Shown here piece after piece: positions 1-7,985 of a DNA stretch of 64,000 nucleotides; the stretch's first letter is position 1; the number at the start of each line of letters is the position of its first letter. The position numbers were made by a program, and so were the translations under genes. Below the pieces are notes generated by a model that searched no databases, was not told the DNA's origin, and worked only from the letters and a program-made list of their open reading frames with translations. The stretch comes from Paenibacillus tianmuensis (GTDB lineage Bacteria > Bacillota > Bacilli > Paenibacillales > NBRC-103111): contig NZ_FMTT01000002.1 of assembly GCF_900100345.1 (NCBI RefSeq), forward strand, positions 1 to 64,000, read 5' to 3'.

Positions 1-1
1 C

Positions 2-343
2 CGAAAGGGGGAGCCTCATCCCTTGGAGCAAGTGACGGACGAAACAGATAGACAACGGATTCGATTGACTCTTCAGGCCATCGAAGGATTTGTGATGTGC
101 AGTTGTATTGCGATGGGACTGGTGCAACTGATCGCCTTGCGTTTTTCCGAGCGGGTTCCCGGCCTCTTCTTTCGCTATTTGAGAACCCCGTCCAAGACCA
201 TCGTTTCGGAAGCGACCGTGACGGTATATTTACGCAAGTCGATTTTTCGCCTGTTTGCCCAAAATCCGCATTTATCCATAACGAAAATAATCCGTTCCAA
301 GCAGGACACCTCTATTGTTGACGCCGATTTGTTGGCTTCTTAA
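2..343 (+). CDS. Transposase C-terminal fragment, cut by window edge
   Basis: The reading frame is open from base 2 and ends at the stop at 341-343, so the gene enters from outside the window and only about 113 C-terminal codons are visible. The visible part has a hydrophobic stretch (FVMCSCIAMGLVQLIALRF) and a tail rich in basic and hydrophobic residues (RTPSKTIVSEATV, YLRKSIFRLFAQNP). In my memory this resembles the C-terminal ends of DDE transposases common in Paenibacillus. The catalytic DDE residues lie outside the window, so the family cannot be fixed and activity cannot be judged. I do not see a clear terminal inverted repeat after the stop. Its place at the border of the AT-rich end of the injection-system operon fits a rearrangement boundary. 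Confidence 0.5.
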   Translation, partial: RKGEPHPLEQVTDETDRQRIRLTLQAIEGFVMCSCIAMGLVQLIALRFSERVPGLFFRYLRTPSKTIVSEATVTVYLRKSIFRLFAQNPHLSITKIIRSKQDTSIVDADLLAS

Positions 344-918
344 GCGTGAGAACTTTTCACTGTCCAGTATGTAACCGGGCAAATTATATTTCATTGTATA
401 TATTGTATCTTGTCCGACATTGATGTAGCCTTTGTAAACAAATTCAGCACCACCAAAGATCGCTCTTTGGGGAGAATCCCACGGGGCCCAATCACCAATA
501 ATAAAAACAGGTCAATCATGGTGGTATCTGACCATAATCGACCTGATCAATGTAACTCTATAGCGTTATTTAAGGGATAAGATTCAAGCATTGATGTGCG
601 TACAAATGAAATGGTGAAATCTTCATACGGGTATTACATGGGTTATATGTGTTATTAGTTGAATGATGGGTTCATTCGGCACTGGTAGCCCCACCACCAA
701 AAAGAAACCTTGAAAGGCATGAAACCAATCAAGGTGAACTTTTCAAAAAGACACTTATTGCGGAAGGTATTTTCCATTTACAAACTTTCTTACAAATCCC
801 TGTGCCGGAAATTCAGGATGATTAAACTCCCTTAATCACCCACAGCAATTGCATTCATACAACTTTGTCTCATGCTCACTCAAAATTGTGTATGCCTTCA
901 TTTCTTATACATAATCGT
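344..918. other. AT-rich intergenic stretch without a supported gene
   Basis: Between the transposase remnant and the last gene of the large minus-strand operon I see no complete gene. It holds one convincing structure, the hairpin with U-tract at 502-544, plus two short open stretches of protein-like composition (minus strand 272-511 and plus strand about 668-823) that lack starts and may be gene debris. Confidence 0.6.
502..544 (-). terminator. Intrinsic terminator of the injection-system operon
   Basis: Read on the minus strand, 14-base arms (544-531 and 522-509, AGGTCGATTATGGT against ACCATGATTGACCT) form a stem with two G-U wobbles around an 8-base loop. GTTTTTAT follows at once. It lies about 370 bases past the stop of the last minus-strand gene (919) and would end the ~23.5-kb operon. 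Confidence 0.6.
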
Positions 919-1929
919 CTAGAATTTCTTTGAAAGATAGTCCAATACAGTTTTTATATCTTTATTGTTACCGGAATCATTTATTTCTTGGGTCATATCA
1001 CCGTCGACATCGAACACCCCATCAGTATTTTGAGTGAAAATTTTTGCTGTTGATGAAGAAATATCATCGTCCACACCATAAATAATAATAATATCTTTAA
1101 GTCCGTCCTTGTTTACATCTTGAAGTGAAACAGCATAAAAATCCACATTGTTTGGTATGGCCCAAGTAAAATCATAAAGAATATCATCTTCTTTATTGGT
1201 TAAATATGCTACTGTAGGTATATGACTACCTCCCATTATCTTTCCTGATGCAAACTTGACATTTCCCCAAGAATTTAAATCTACTGAAAAACATTGATCT
1301 TTAAAAGGATTAAAACCGTCTATATCTTTAAGGTTATATGGTCTAAAAAGAAATGTTCCATCTAAAGATTTTTCTTTGCTATTTTGTGATTTTTCCGTAT
1401 AATTAATGGTCGCTTCAATCTCATCGTTTGATTTAAAAACCAATTTAATATTTCCCTTATCCCCATTCTTATCATTAAACTTGCCTTCTGCAATGCCATT
1501 ATTAATTGTTCCAGTTAAACTCCCTAAATAACCTAGATGATCTGGTAAGTAATAGTAATAATCTGGAACAGATATAACAAGTGTTGAGAACTTTCCTTCT
1601 ATTTTTCCATTTTCAATTTTTGAAATGCTAAAGGAAGAATTATTAGCTTCATTAGTCCAATTTTTTATGACCCATACCTTTTTGATATATTGACTGTAAT
1701 CAATTGCATCAATGCTATTCACTGATGGAGAACTACTTGTTTGTGTTGGCATCACAGTCGCAGGTGCAGTTGAAGAATTTGGAATACTAGTTCCATTAGT
1801 CTTGCTCATTGTAGTAGGATGATTTTCAGAAATATCAGATTTATCTTTAATACTTGCGCAGCCTGTTAAGCCAACATTAAAAGCTATAATACATATTATT
1901 GATATGGTGGTCAAGAGTGTTTTTTTCAT
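919..1929 (-). CDS. Lipoprotein of unknown function, possible immunity protein
   Basis: A 336-residue protein with a lipoprotein signal peptide: MKK, a hydrophobic core, then lipobox LTGC near residues 21-24. A Ser/Thr/Pro-rich tether of about 45 residues follows. The mature part ends in a stretch with DVNKDGLKDIIIIYG, which resembles a calcium-binding FG-GAP/VCBS or dockerin-like loop, and another acidic run (DVDGDMTQEIN). The start is supported by AAGGTGAG eight bases upstream. It is the last gene of the minus-strand operon and comes directly after the gene for a secreted-type lysozyme. Its surface location and its position after a peptidoglycan hydrolase suggest a self-protection protein, but that is inference. 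An accessory surface protein or sensor is equally possible. Base composition is clearly more AT-rich than the middle of the operon, which hints at separate acquisition. Confidence 0.75.
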   Translation of the reverse strand: MKKTLLTTISIICIIAFNVGLTGCASIKDKSDISENHPTTMSKTNGTSIPNSSTAPATVMPTQTSSSPSVNSIDAIDYSQYIKKVWVIKNWTNEANNSSFSISKIENGKIEGKFSTLVISVPDYYYYLPDHLGYLGSLTGTINNGIAEGKFNDKNGDKGNIKLVFKSNDEIEATINYTEKSQNSKEKSLDGTFLFRPYNLKDIDGFNPFKDQCFSVDLNSWGNVKFASGKIMGGSHIPTVAYLTNKEDDILYDFTWAIPNNVDFYAVSLQDVNKDGLKDIIIIYGVDDDISSSTAKIFTQNTDGVFDVDGDMTQEINDSGNNKDIKTVLDYLSKKF

Positions 1930-1985
1930 GTATTATCTCACCTTTCTTACTAATTATATCACTAACCAATGAATGATTTGTTCTA

Positions 1986-3275
1986 TCATTTTCTAAAGAA
2001 ATCGTACCATTTATTAGCATATTCAACTCTTTTTGTCAACGCCTTAGAACCTGGAGCATCACCAGATCTTTCAAATGACCCATGGAACACCATTGCCAAT
2101 TCACCTACGTCGTTATGAGAATTAGTAAACTCTGAAACAGTCATTTTATATGGTGAACTATATTTTGTAGTTGGTATCCATTCTCCACCATAATTTTTTC
2201 TCTCTTCTTTACTGCCTGTTAAATTTAAATTAATTAGCAAAAACTCCAGTTGTTTATCCATGAGTTGTTTAGGGTCATTTTGGGCCATTTTGTTAGCACC
2301 TTCTGCGTCAAGACCCGCCCAATTTAGGATTTTATTCCCAGCAGGTGTCCATTGGACTAGACCATACCCACAACCCTTTCCTGTTTGATTCCAATACTGC
2401 CATGCACCGGGATTAATACTTCCACTTTCCCATTGCATATTCCCAAGCAATGCACTAATAGCCTCTTTAGACCAACCTGAAAAATACTTATAAATATATC
2501 GCGCGTTCGCTTCCATTTGTTCTTGAGTCAAACCACCTCTGTGTTCACCCGAAGTAGTGGCGGCAACAGCATATACTTTTCCATCACTATTACCCGTCCC
2601 CTGAGCCGGTTCATTAGCGACTTTATTAGGTTCTTTATTAGCTTCTTTATTAGCTTCTTTCTTCTCCTCCTGTTTCGGCTTCTCCTGTTTCGGCTTCTCC
2701 AGCTTCGCTATAATCTCTTGAGCCTGCTTCGTATATTCAGCTTTTGCGGATTCCGGACTCGCATACTTTTCCCTATCCTCGTATGGGATGAATTCGTTAT
2801 CATCCACATAATACCACTTTGCCGTCAAATCATTCAAAGCTTTCGCATCATCCGGCCACTTTTCCTTCATATTTTCAATCATTTTCAGCTTATCTATAAT
2901 TCCTTGTTCCGTTTCACTGGCAAATCGCATGACTCTTACGTTGCCGACTTCGTTCGCTTCCATCCATCGCAGGGTCTGCTTTTGCATTTGTTGCTGCGCC
3001 CATTCAGGGAGTGTGGTCATTTGCCGCAGCTTATCTCTGAGGGCGTCCGCCAGTTTCTTTGCTTTTTGCATAGCGATTATATCACCGCTTGCTTCCGCAA
3101 TGTACCAAGCTTCCTTATATTTTTTGACCCATTCCTTCGCCCAATCCGGATACGTTAGATTCTGTTCCTTCTGTTCTTCTTCATAATCGTATTCGTCGGC
3201 CTTTCTGCGGGCATTTGCCGCGGCCAACACTTTGATCACCGAAGTATCGCCAAATGTCGGTTCTTTCCACTGCAT
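1986..3275 (-). CDS. Phage-tail-type lysozyme with N-terminal helical module
   Basis: A 429-residue protein. Residues ~38-125 form a charged helical module with Trp-Tyr landmarks (YPDWAKEWVKKYKEAW, LPEWAQQQ) that is also seen inside the second VgrG of this operon. A Lys/Glu/Pro linker with KPKQE and EANKE repeats follows at ~190-225. The C-terminal ~170 residues match the phage tail lysozyme family (Phage_lysozyme2): YIYKYFSGW, then LLGNMQWESGSINPGAWQ with the likely catalytic Glu in QWESG, then GYGLVQWTP. That domain cleaves peptidoglycan glycan strands. No signal peptide is present, so export would need a tail-like machine or lysis. A lipoprotein gene follows and a PAAR-like gene lies two genes upstream, consistent with cargo of the injection system. 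A baseplate-linked lysozyme that opens the wall is the alternative. Confidence 0.8.
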   Translation of the reverse strand: MQWKEPTFGDTSVIKVLAAANARRKADEYDYEEEQKEQNLTYPDWAKEWVKKYKEAWYIAEASGDIIAMQKAKKLADALRDKLRQMTTLPEWAQQQMQKQTLRWMEANEVGNVRVMRFASETEQGIIDKLKMIENMKEKWPDDAKALNDLTAKWYYVDDNEFIPYEDREKYASPESAKAEYTKQAQEIIAKLEKPKQEKPKQEEKKEANKEANKEPNKVANEPAQGTGNSDGKVYAVAATTSGEHRGGLTQEQMEANARYIYKYFSGWSKEAISALLGNMQWESGSINPGAWQYWNQTGKGCGYGLVQWTPAGNKILNWAGLDAEGANKMAQNDPKQLMDKQLEFLLINLNLTGSKEERKNYGGEWIPTTKYSSPYKMTVSEFTNSHNDVGELAMVFHGSFERSGDAPGSKALTKRVEYANKWYDFFRK

Positions 3276-3317
3276 GTTTGTTCACCCCTATTTCTTTGAA
3301 TATCCGCTTCATATAGT

Positions 3318-4451
3318 CTAGCGATTCACATACTTCACTTGTTCCCCGTTAATCGTCGCTTGTACGGTTGAAGGATATTCACTTATGAACGGAGGCAAAT
3401 GGGTACGCATTCCGTAAAAAAACGCGTCCGCGAATACCTTTTCATCAAAATCGACTTTCTCCGATATGTACATGTGCCAATCGCTACCTAGCCACTTTTG
3501 CCAGTCGCTATTCTTTTCAGCCTCCGTAAATTTTAACTCGACATTATTTTGTACCATGACTACGTTCTCCACTTTGCATCCAGGGCAGTAAAAGAGAATA
3601 GGGATTCGTATTTTCTTTTCATCAACATAACGCTTAATGGACTGTTCCAAGCCTGCCCCTACCCCCTCAGCACCGGCGACAAAATCAATTTCTTTCGAAA
3701 ACGGATAGACGTAATCGCTATAATTAAAAAATGGCGGGGCTGTTTTCGTAGGCGGCAAGATTAATGAATCCTTACATGGTTCCATATATTTGGCCAATTC
3801 GTTTTCCCAAGTCTTACGATTCACTTCAACAGCCCTATTTCTTGGACTTACTTCTGTAAAAGGTATTTGGATGTTACCGCGTTTTATGTCACCTACCATG
3901 GATTTGTAAAATTTCGTCACTTTATTATCAGGAAAATCAGTAACCCCATGCAAAACACCGGTCCGCTTTGAATGGATAATTGTGAATAATAAAGAATTCC
4001 CATATTTCTTATTACTTGTCACAAATATTGGATTATCTTTCATATAAACAGTCTGTTCTGGTTCATTAGCTTCAATCGATTTCTTCGTCATAATAAAATG
4101 AAGCAGAGGAAATATTCTGGGTCCCGATTTATAATCGACGTTACCCTCATACTCCGAAAATTGCCCCCGCTCTTCCAATTCCTTTTGACACGCTAGCATT
4201 TTATTATTTGTGGAGCTAACATTATCGGGTGAAATTGATTGGTTTGCTTTACTATCTTTTTCTTTAGCATCGGTTTTCAGGCCGGTCGTATTTGTAATAA
4301 CCGTTTTTGTGCCGGCTTCATTACCTTGTGGGGGTTGTGGATCGATTTTCCCCTCACAAGCGGTAATAATTGAAAGAATGAATACAACAAGCATCCATTT
4401 CGCAGAATTCTTCAAAGTACTCTGCCGCCCCTTTCTTTTAAGGAAATTCAT
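3318..4451 (-). CDS. Predicted lipoprotein, possible immunity partner of the C39-like cargo
   Basis: A 377-residue protein with a basic N-terminus, a hydrophobic segment (MLVVFILSI) and a lipobox (IITAC, about residues 29-33), then a Pro/Thr-rich tether. I do not recognise the mature domain. It contains two Cys close together (FYCPGCKVEN), which may bind a metal or form a disulfide. The ATG at 4451 overlaps the stop of the upstream PAAR-like gene (ATGAATTTCCTTAA arrangement) and has GGTGAG nine bases upstream, so translation is probably coupled. A TTG at 4415 preceded by AAAGGGG would give a more usual signal-peptide length. Tight coupling to a gene with a peptidase-like domain suggests an immunity lipoprotein (inference). 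Confidence 0.7.
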   Translation of the reverse strand: MNFLKRKGRQSTLKNSAKWMLVVFILSIITACEGKIDPQPPQGNEAGTKTVITNTTGLKTDAKEKDSKANQSISPDNVSSTNNKMLACQKELEERGQFSEYEGNVDYKSGPRIFPLLHFIMTKKSIEANEPEQTVYMKDNPIFVTSNKKYGNSLLFTIIHSKRTGVLHGVTDFPDNKVTKFYKSMVGDIKRGNIQIPFTEVSPRNRAVEVNRKTWENELAKYMEPCKDSLILPPTKTAPPFFNYSDYVYPFSKEIDFVAGAEGVGAGLEQSIKRYVDEKKIRIPILFYCPGCKVENVVMVQNNVELKFTEAEKNSDWQKWLGSDWHMYISEKVDFDEKVFADAFFYGMRTHLPPFISEYPSTVQATINGEQVKYVNR

Positions 4452-6369
4452 AGTATCGACTCACCGACTTATATTGAGGTTTCCCGCTTACTTCGCGGTT
4501 TTTATTTACTTCGTCAAAAGTGCCTACACTTCCATCCGCAGTATCATAAATAATGACTTCTCCTTCTTTCTTATATCCTATGACCACAATCCAGTGTGAA
4601 GCTCCATTAACACCAATAAGCACAGGATTCCCTCGATCAACTGCCCCTTTAGCCTCGGATTCAAAATCTGTATTGTTATATTTGTAACTACAATGCCCAG
4701 GTTGAGCCAAACCAATAGAGTCCCACTTTAGTAGCCCTCCTGATGTGAATTTTGCTTTATTTTTATAACGACCGGGGTGTGGTTCTACTCCATTCGGCCA
4801 TTGCCCGTTGGTTTTCCAGGCATTAATGGCTGCAACTCCCGTTATCGTACATCCAGACTTTTTCATCGTATCACTTCCGATTTTCTCATCAGCGTACCTT
4901 TGGTCTGATTGACTATACAACGGGAAATTTTGCAGGTTCGGAATATAACAAGCTTCTTTGTTCAATAGCGGGTCCCGATTAATAGCATCATGGGCAGATA
5001 TGATACCATTCTCAAACTTACCGCCCTGAGTATTTGCCTGTGAATTACTGGATTTTTTTGCTCCACTACTACTACTACTACTACTACTAACCTGCTTCTC
5101 CGTATTTACATTATTTATCTTGTTATAGGCTGCGTTCGCTTCGGAACGAGTACCGTATAAAATGCTCTCTGCAAGAAGCAGTCGTTCACTTGCCCACTGA
5201 TTACCTCCCGGCTTCAGGGTTAGATTGTACAAATATTGCGCCTCATTCTCCCATGCCTCGCGATCGTAAAACCCGTTCCATGCCCTGCCCTGATGATTAT
5301 TGTATGTCGAAGAAACCCGGTTCCGTTCATCGGTCAAGATTCTCCCGGCTTCTTCAAGACTGTGATCGTCCGTAATCGTTCCGCCAAGCTTGCGGGCAGC
5401 TTGTCCCAATTGCACGGCCTGAATTTTCTTATCCCTATCCCCTGCCTGATGGGCCTCCTGCCACTTTCGTTTGGCCATATAGATATACTCGTTCGCAACC
5501 ATGCGCTGCGCGGTTTCCACATCATCGTCCAGCAAAATCGTTCCGCCCATTTCACGGCCAATTCGGGCCAGCTCCTTAGCGTCCTCTGCCTTGCCTTCCG
5601 CATACAGCTTCTTCGCGGCCAAAATTTTATCGTTGCCGACCAAACGGCTTACCTCTTTCGAATCGTCCTCGCGCGTAACGGTTCCGCCGATTTGTCTGCG
5701 AATAAAGTCCGCCGTACCCGCTTCTGTCCCACCGGGCTTCCAGTCCTTCTTGAGCTTTAACAACATTTCGTTAGCCGCCATATTCAGCAGCAAGACTGCT
5801 TCCGCTTCCTTCCGATCCTGCCCGGCCCCCGCGTCAACCGTCTGCCCTTGTCCGTCATCGGTAATACGGATCTGTCCATTGTACATGCAGCTTACCATAC
5901 AGTAGCTTAATAAGGCTTGATCCTGCCCGACAATGACATTGGGTTTGCCCAGCGCCATCCACGGCGTTCCGATCATGGGCGAACACGGCATCGGTCTCAG
6001 TTGCCCATTGATGGCTTTGGTTGCCTCGGCTACGGCGGGATTATTCAGACTCGAACAGTATCCAAAAGCATCCACGTTCACATACGGCTTCGAATCGGTC
6101 ACATTCAACTGGACTTTATCATTGATATAGACTTGGCGATTCGCAGGAGCCTTCAGCCGGCTTTCCTTGCTTCCGCACGAGCAGGCTACTGTGGCTCCCT
6201 CCACTACAAAACTTCGTTCGACTCCACCGCTCCCTGCCTTTCCCAGCTCCTCCATTGCCATAAGCAGCGGTGCTTTTCCGGCGCTTAAATCCCGTTTGAT
6301 ATCGGCGATACGTTCGGCTATGGTCTGCTTGCGTTCCTTGACTTGAGCGCCCGTCGTAGCCTTGGTCAT
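4438..6369 (-). CDS. DUF4280 PAAR-like tip protein with C-terminal C39-like cysteine peptidase domain
   Basis: A 643-residue multi-domain protein. Residues ~50-175 fit DUF4280, a PAAR-like family that caps VgrG spikes: VVEGATVACSCGS, DKVQLNV, then a Cys-rich run (GYCSSLNNP, MPCSPMIG, SYCMVSCMYNG). Residues ~195-345 hold three degenerate helical repeats, each with the signature GGT(V/I)-x-x-(D/E)D. A poly-Ser/Asn linker encoded by eight ACT triplets (5065-5088) follows. The last ~160 residues resemble C39-type papain-fold peptidases: Cys in KSGCTITGVAAI, His in ASHWIVVIGY, Asp/Asn-like IYDTADGSVG. The layout of tip, linker and enzyme is that of a specialised cargo loaded on the spike. The GGGAGG before the ATG supports this start. 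The fold could also be a transglutaminase-like or inactive C39 domain. Confidence 0.8.
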   Translation of the reverse strand: MTKATTGAQVKERKQTIAERIADIKRDLSAGKAPLLMAMEELGKAGSGGVERSFVVEGATVACSCGSKESRLKAPANRQVYINDKVQLNVTDSKPYVNVDAFGYCSSLNNPAVAEATKAINGQLRPMPCSPMIGTPWMALGKPNVIVGQDQALLSYCMVSCMYNGQIRITDDGQGQTVDAGAGQDRKEAEAVLLLNMAANEMLLKLKKDWKPGGTEAGTADFIRRQIGGTVTREDDSKEVSRLVGNDKILAAKKLYAEGKAEDAKELARIGREMGGTILLDDDVETAQRMVANEYIYMAKRKWQEAHQAGDRDKKIQAVQLGQAARKLGGTITDDHSLEEAGRILTDERNRVSSTYNNHQGRAWNGFYDREAWENEAQYLYNLTLKPGGNQWASERLLLAESILYGTRSEANAAYNKINNVNTEKQVSSSSSSSSGAKKSSNSQANTQGGKFENGIISAHDAINRDPLLNKEACYIPNLQNFPLYSQSDQRYADEKIGSDTMKKSGCTITGVAAINAWKTNGQWPNGVEPHPGRYKNKAKFTSGGLLKWDSIGLAQPGHCSYKYNNTDFESEAKGAVDRGNPVLIGVNGASHWIVVIGYKKEGEVIIYDTADGSVGTFDEVNKNREVSGKPQYKSVSRYYEFP

Positions 6370-6384
6370 GGTGCTCCCTCCCGC

Positions 6385-7923
6385 CTAATTCATTTTCACC
6401 TTGGTTCCACGTATCTTGGTTTCCCCGTCCATCTCGATCAAGCTCGTTTTGGCCTTCATCCCGATCGCTTCTTGCGCTGTGATTTGCACCGAATTTCCCG
6501 CCTTCAGAATCAGATCGCCGGCAGCCTTGACCCGGATATCCTTGCTGCTGCGAATTTCAATGCCCTTCTCATCGATCAGACGAATCAGCATTTCATTGTC
6601 GTTACCGGTAATGATAATTTCGTTTTTCTCGAAAATAATCGCCTTCCGGTGCTTAGTCATGAAAATTTTGACTGCCGGGTCGGCTATCATGTCCCCGCCG
6701 CTAGTTCTCATTCGAACGGAGTGCGTAACGATACCGTCTCCTTCCTCTTCCGTAGGAAAATAAATATGGACGTAGTCCTTGATTTCCGGCATACAGTACC
6801 ACCCCGTATTACCTTCCGAGGTATACATCGAGGCATGAGGAAATAATATCGCTTGTTTCGGTGAAAGTTCGTTGGTGCTTTCAATCTCTTCAAAATCCAC
6901 CTTCACCTTGTCTTCTATCACTTCAATCACGCGCCCTTTTAGAGACGCCCCTTGAATCTGCTTGTTAGTCACAGGCTTCCGAAGCAAGCCGGCTTTAGAC
7001 GTGAGAACGCAGTCGTGATTCCAAGCGGTATCAAAAGTCGTGACCGCGCGATACACGTATAAATCCAACTCCTTCTCCGTATTGCTCGCGATGTCGGCCG
7101 AACGGCCAAACTTGCTATCATACCCATTCAACTGAGAGATAGTCGGTTTCTCATCGGAGGGCGGGAAAAGCAGCCTTAGCTTTATCTTTTTTCCCGGTGT
7201 ATAAAACGTCTCTATATCGGTCGTACGAACGGTGTAATAAAGTAAATTTTGTTCGCCGTCTTTCCCGAAGGAACCCAGCTTCCGGGTGACGGTGTAGCGA
7301 TACGTTTCCAGCTTCCCGTCAATCACATCCTCCTCCGGCAAACCGAAATGCACATAAGGCTGATCCCTGGTGATTCCAGCAATAAGTCCCCATTCCAGCC
7401 GGGAAGCCATTCGTTTCAAAAAGGCCCAGTCCGTCTCGTGATATTGCAAGACGAACTTCTCCAGCTTTTGGCCTTGCAAATTGCTGCTCCATTGAACATC
7501 GGGATAGTTGATATGCTCCGTATATTTTTTGTAATGATCCAGCACGTCCTGAATCAACTCGTCGTAAGTCATCTGTACATTCTGGAATGACCGGCTGCGC
7601 GGCTTAATATCCAATTGATAAGTCAAAGACACGGCGGATATGGTCAAGAGATTTTGCTCCGATTGTACGCTCATCTTGCTAATCGTTCCTGTAAACAGGG
7701 GCGTGAAGATTGTCTTATGGTTCACAACACTATCATAGCCGATTTCCAGCAGACTTCCCGAATACGCGCGATCCATCAGTTGAAAAAATGCTTCCTTCTC
7801 GTAGCCTTTTAGAGATCCTGTAATCTGCGCTCGAGCATGTCTATTCATGTGATTTACGATTTTGAGCTTTACTCCGGTTAATGCAATCGTTTTTCCATTG
7901 TATTTAATGACAGGAAGATTCAT
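6385..7923 (-). CDS. VgrG-like spike protein 1
   Basis: A 512-residue protein of the VgrG/gp27-gp5 type, which forms the trimeric needle tip of contractile tails. The N-terminal two-thirds carries gp27-like landmarks (LQYHETDWAFLKRMASRL, VHFGLPEEDV). A gp5-type OB fold follows (LKGRVIEVIEDKVKVDF, then TGWYCMPEIKDYVHIYFP). The C-terminal ~90 residues alternate short beta-strands (EIRSSKDIRVKAAGDLILKA), typical of the triple beta-helix needle. I start at the ATG at 7923, preceded by AAAGGAG, rather than the upstream codons. No extra toxin domain is attached, so this is probably the structural spike. It lies between the VgrG-NlpC fusion and the PAAR-like tip gene. Confidence 0.85.
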   Translation of the reverse strand: MNLPVIKYNGKTIALTGVKLKIVNHMNRHARAQITGSLKGYEKEAFFQLMDRAYSGSLLEIGYDSVVNHKTIFTPLFTGTISKMSVQSEQNLLTISAVSLTYQLDIKPRSRSFQNVQMTYDELIQDVLDHYKKYTEHINYPDVQWSSNLQGQKLEKFVLQYHETDWAFLKRMASRLEWGLIAGITRDQPYVHFGLPEEDVIDGKLETYRYTVTRKLGSFGKDGEQNLLYYTVRTTDIETFYTPGKKIKLRLLFPPSDEKPTISQLNGYDSKFGRSADIASNTEKELDLYVYRAVTTFDTAWNHDCVLTSKAGLLRKPVTNKQIQGASLKGRVIEVIEDKVKVDFEEIESTNELSPKQAILFPHASMYTSEGNTGWYCMPEIKDYVHIYFPTEEEGDGIVTHSVRMRTSGGDMIADPAVKIFMTKHRKAIIFEKNEIIITGNDNEMLIRLIDEKGIEIRSSKDIRVKAAGDLILKAGNSVQITAQEAIGMKAKTSLIEMDGETKIRGTKVKMN

Positions 7924-7985
7924 GTAGGAGGACTCCTTTTTTAGCAAAATCACAGTCGCCTGTTCTCTTGGGAGGCAAAGTTCAA

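Noticed and set aside
272-511. Minus-strand open stretch with protein-like composition (GGAEFVYKGYINVGQ, YTMKYNLPGY).
   Set aside because: It has no start codon or ribosome site, begins inside the terminator hairpin and ends inside the transposase frame. It may be debris of an old gene, but I cannot support a feature.
668-823. Plus-strand open stretch ending LQIPVPEIQDD and stop.
   Set aside because: About 50 codons without start or ribosome site; possible gene remnant only.
5065-5088. ACT x8 tract as a phase-variation switch.
   Set aside because: A triplet repeat inside a coding linker cannot switch the frame on or off; only length variation is possible.
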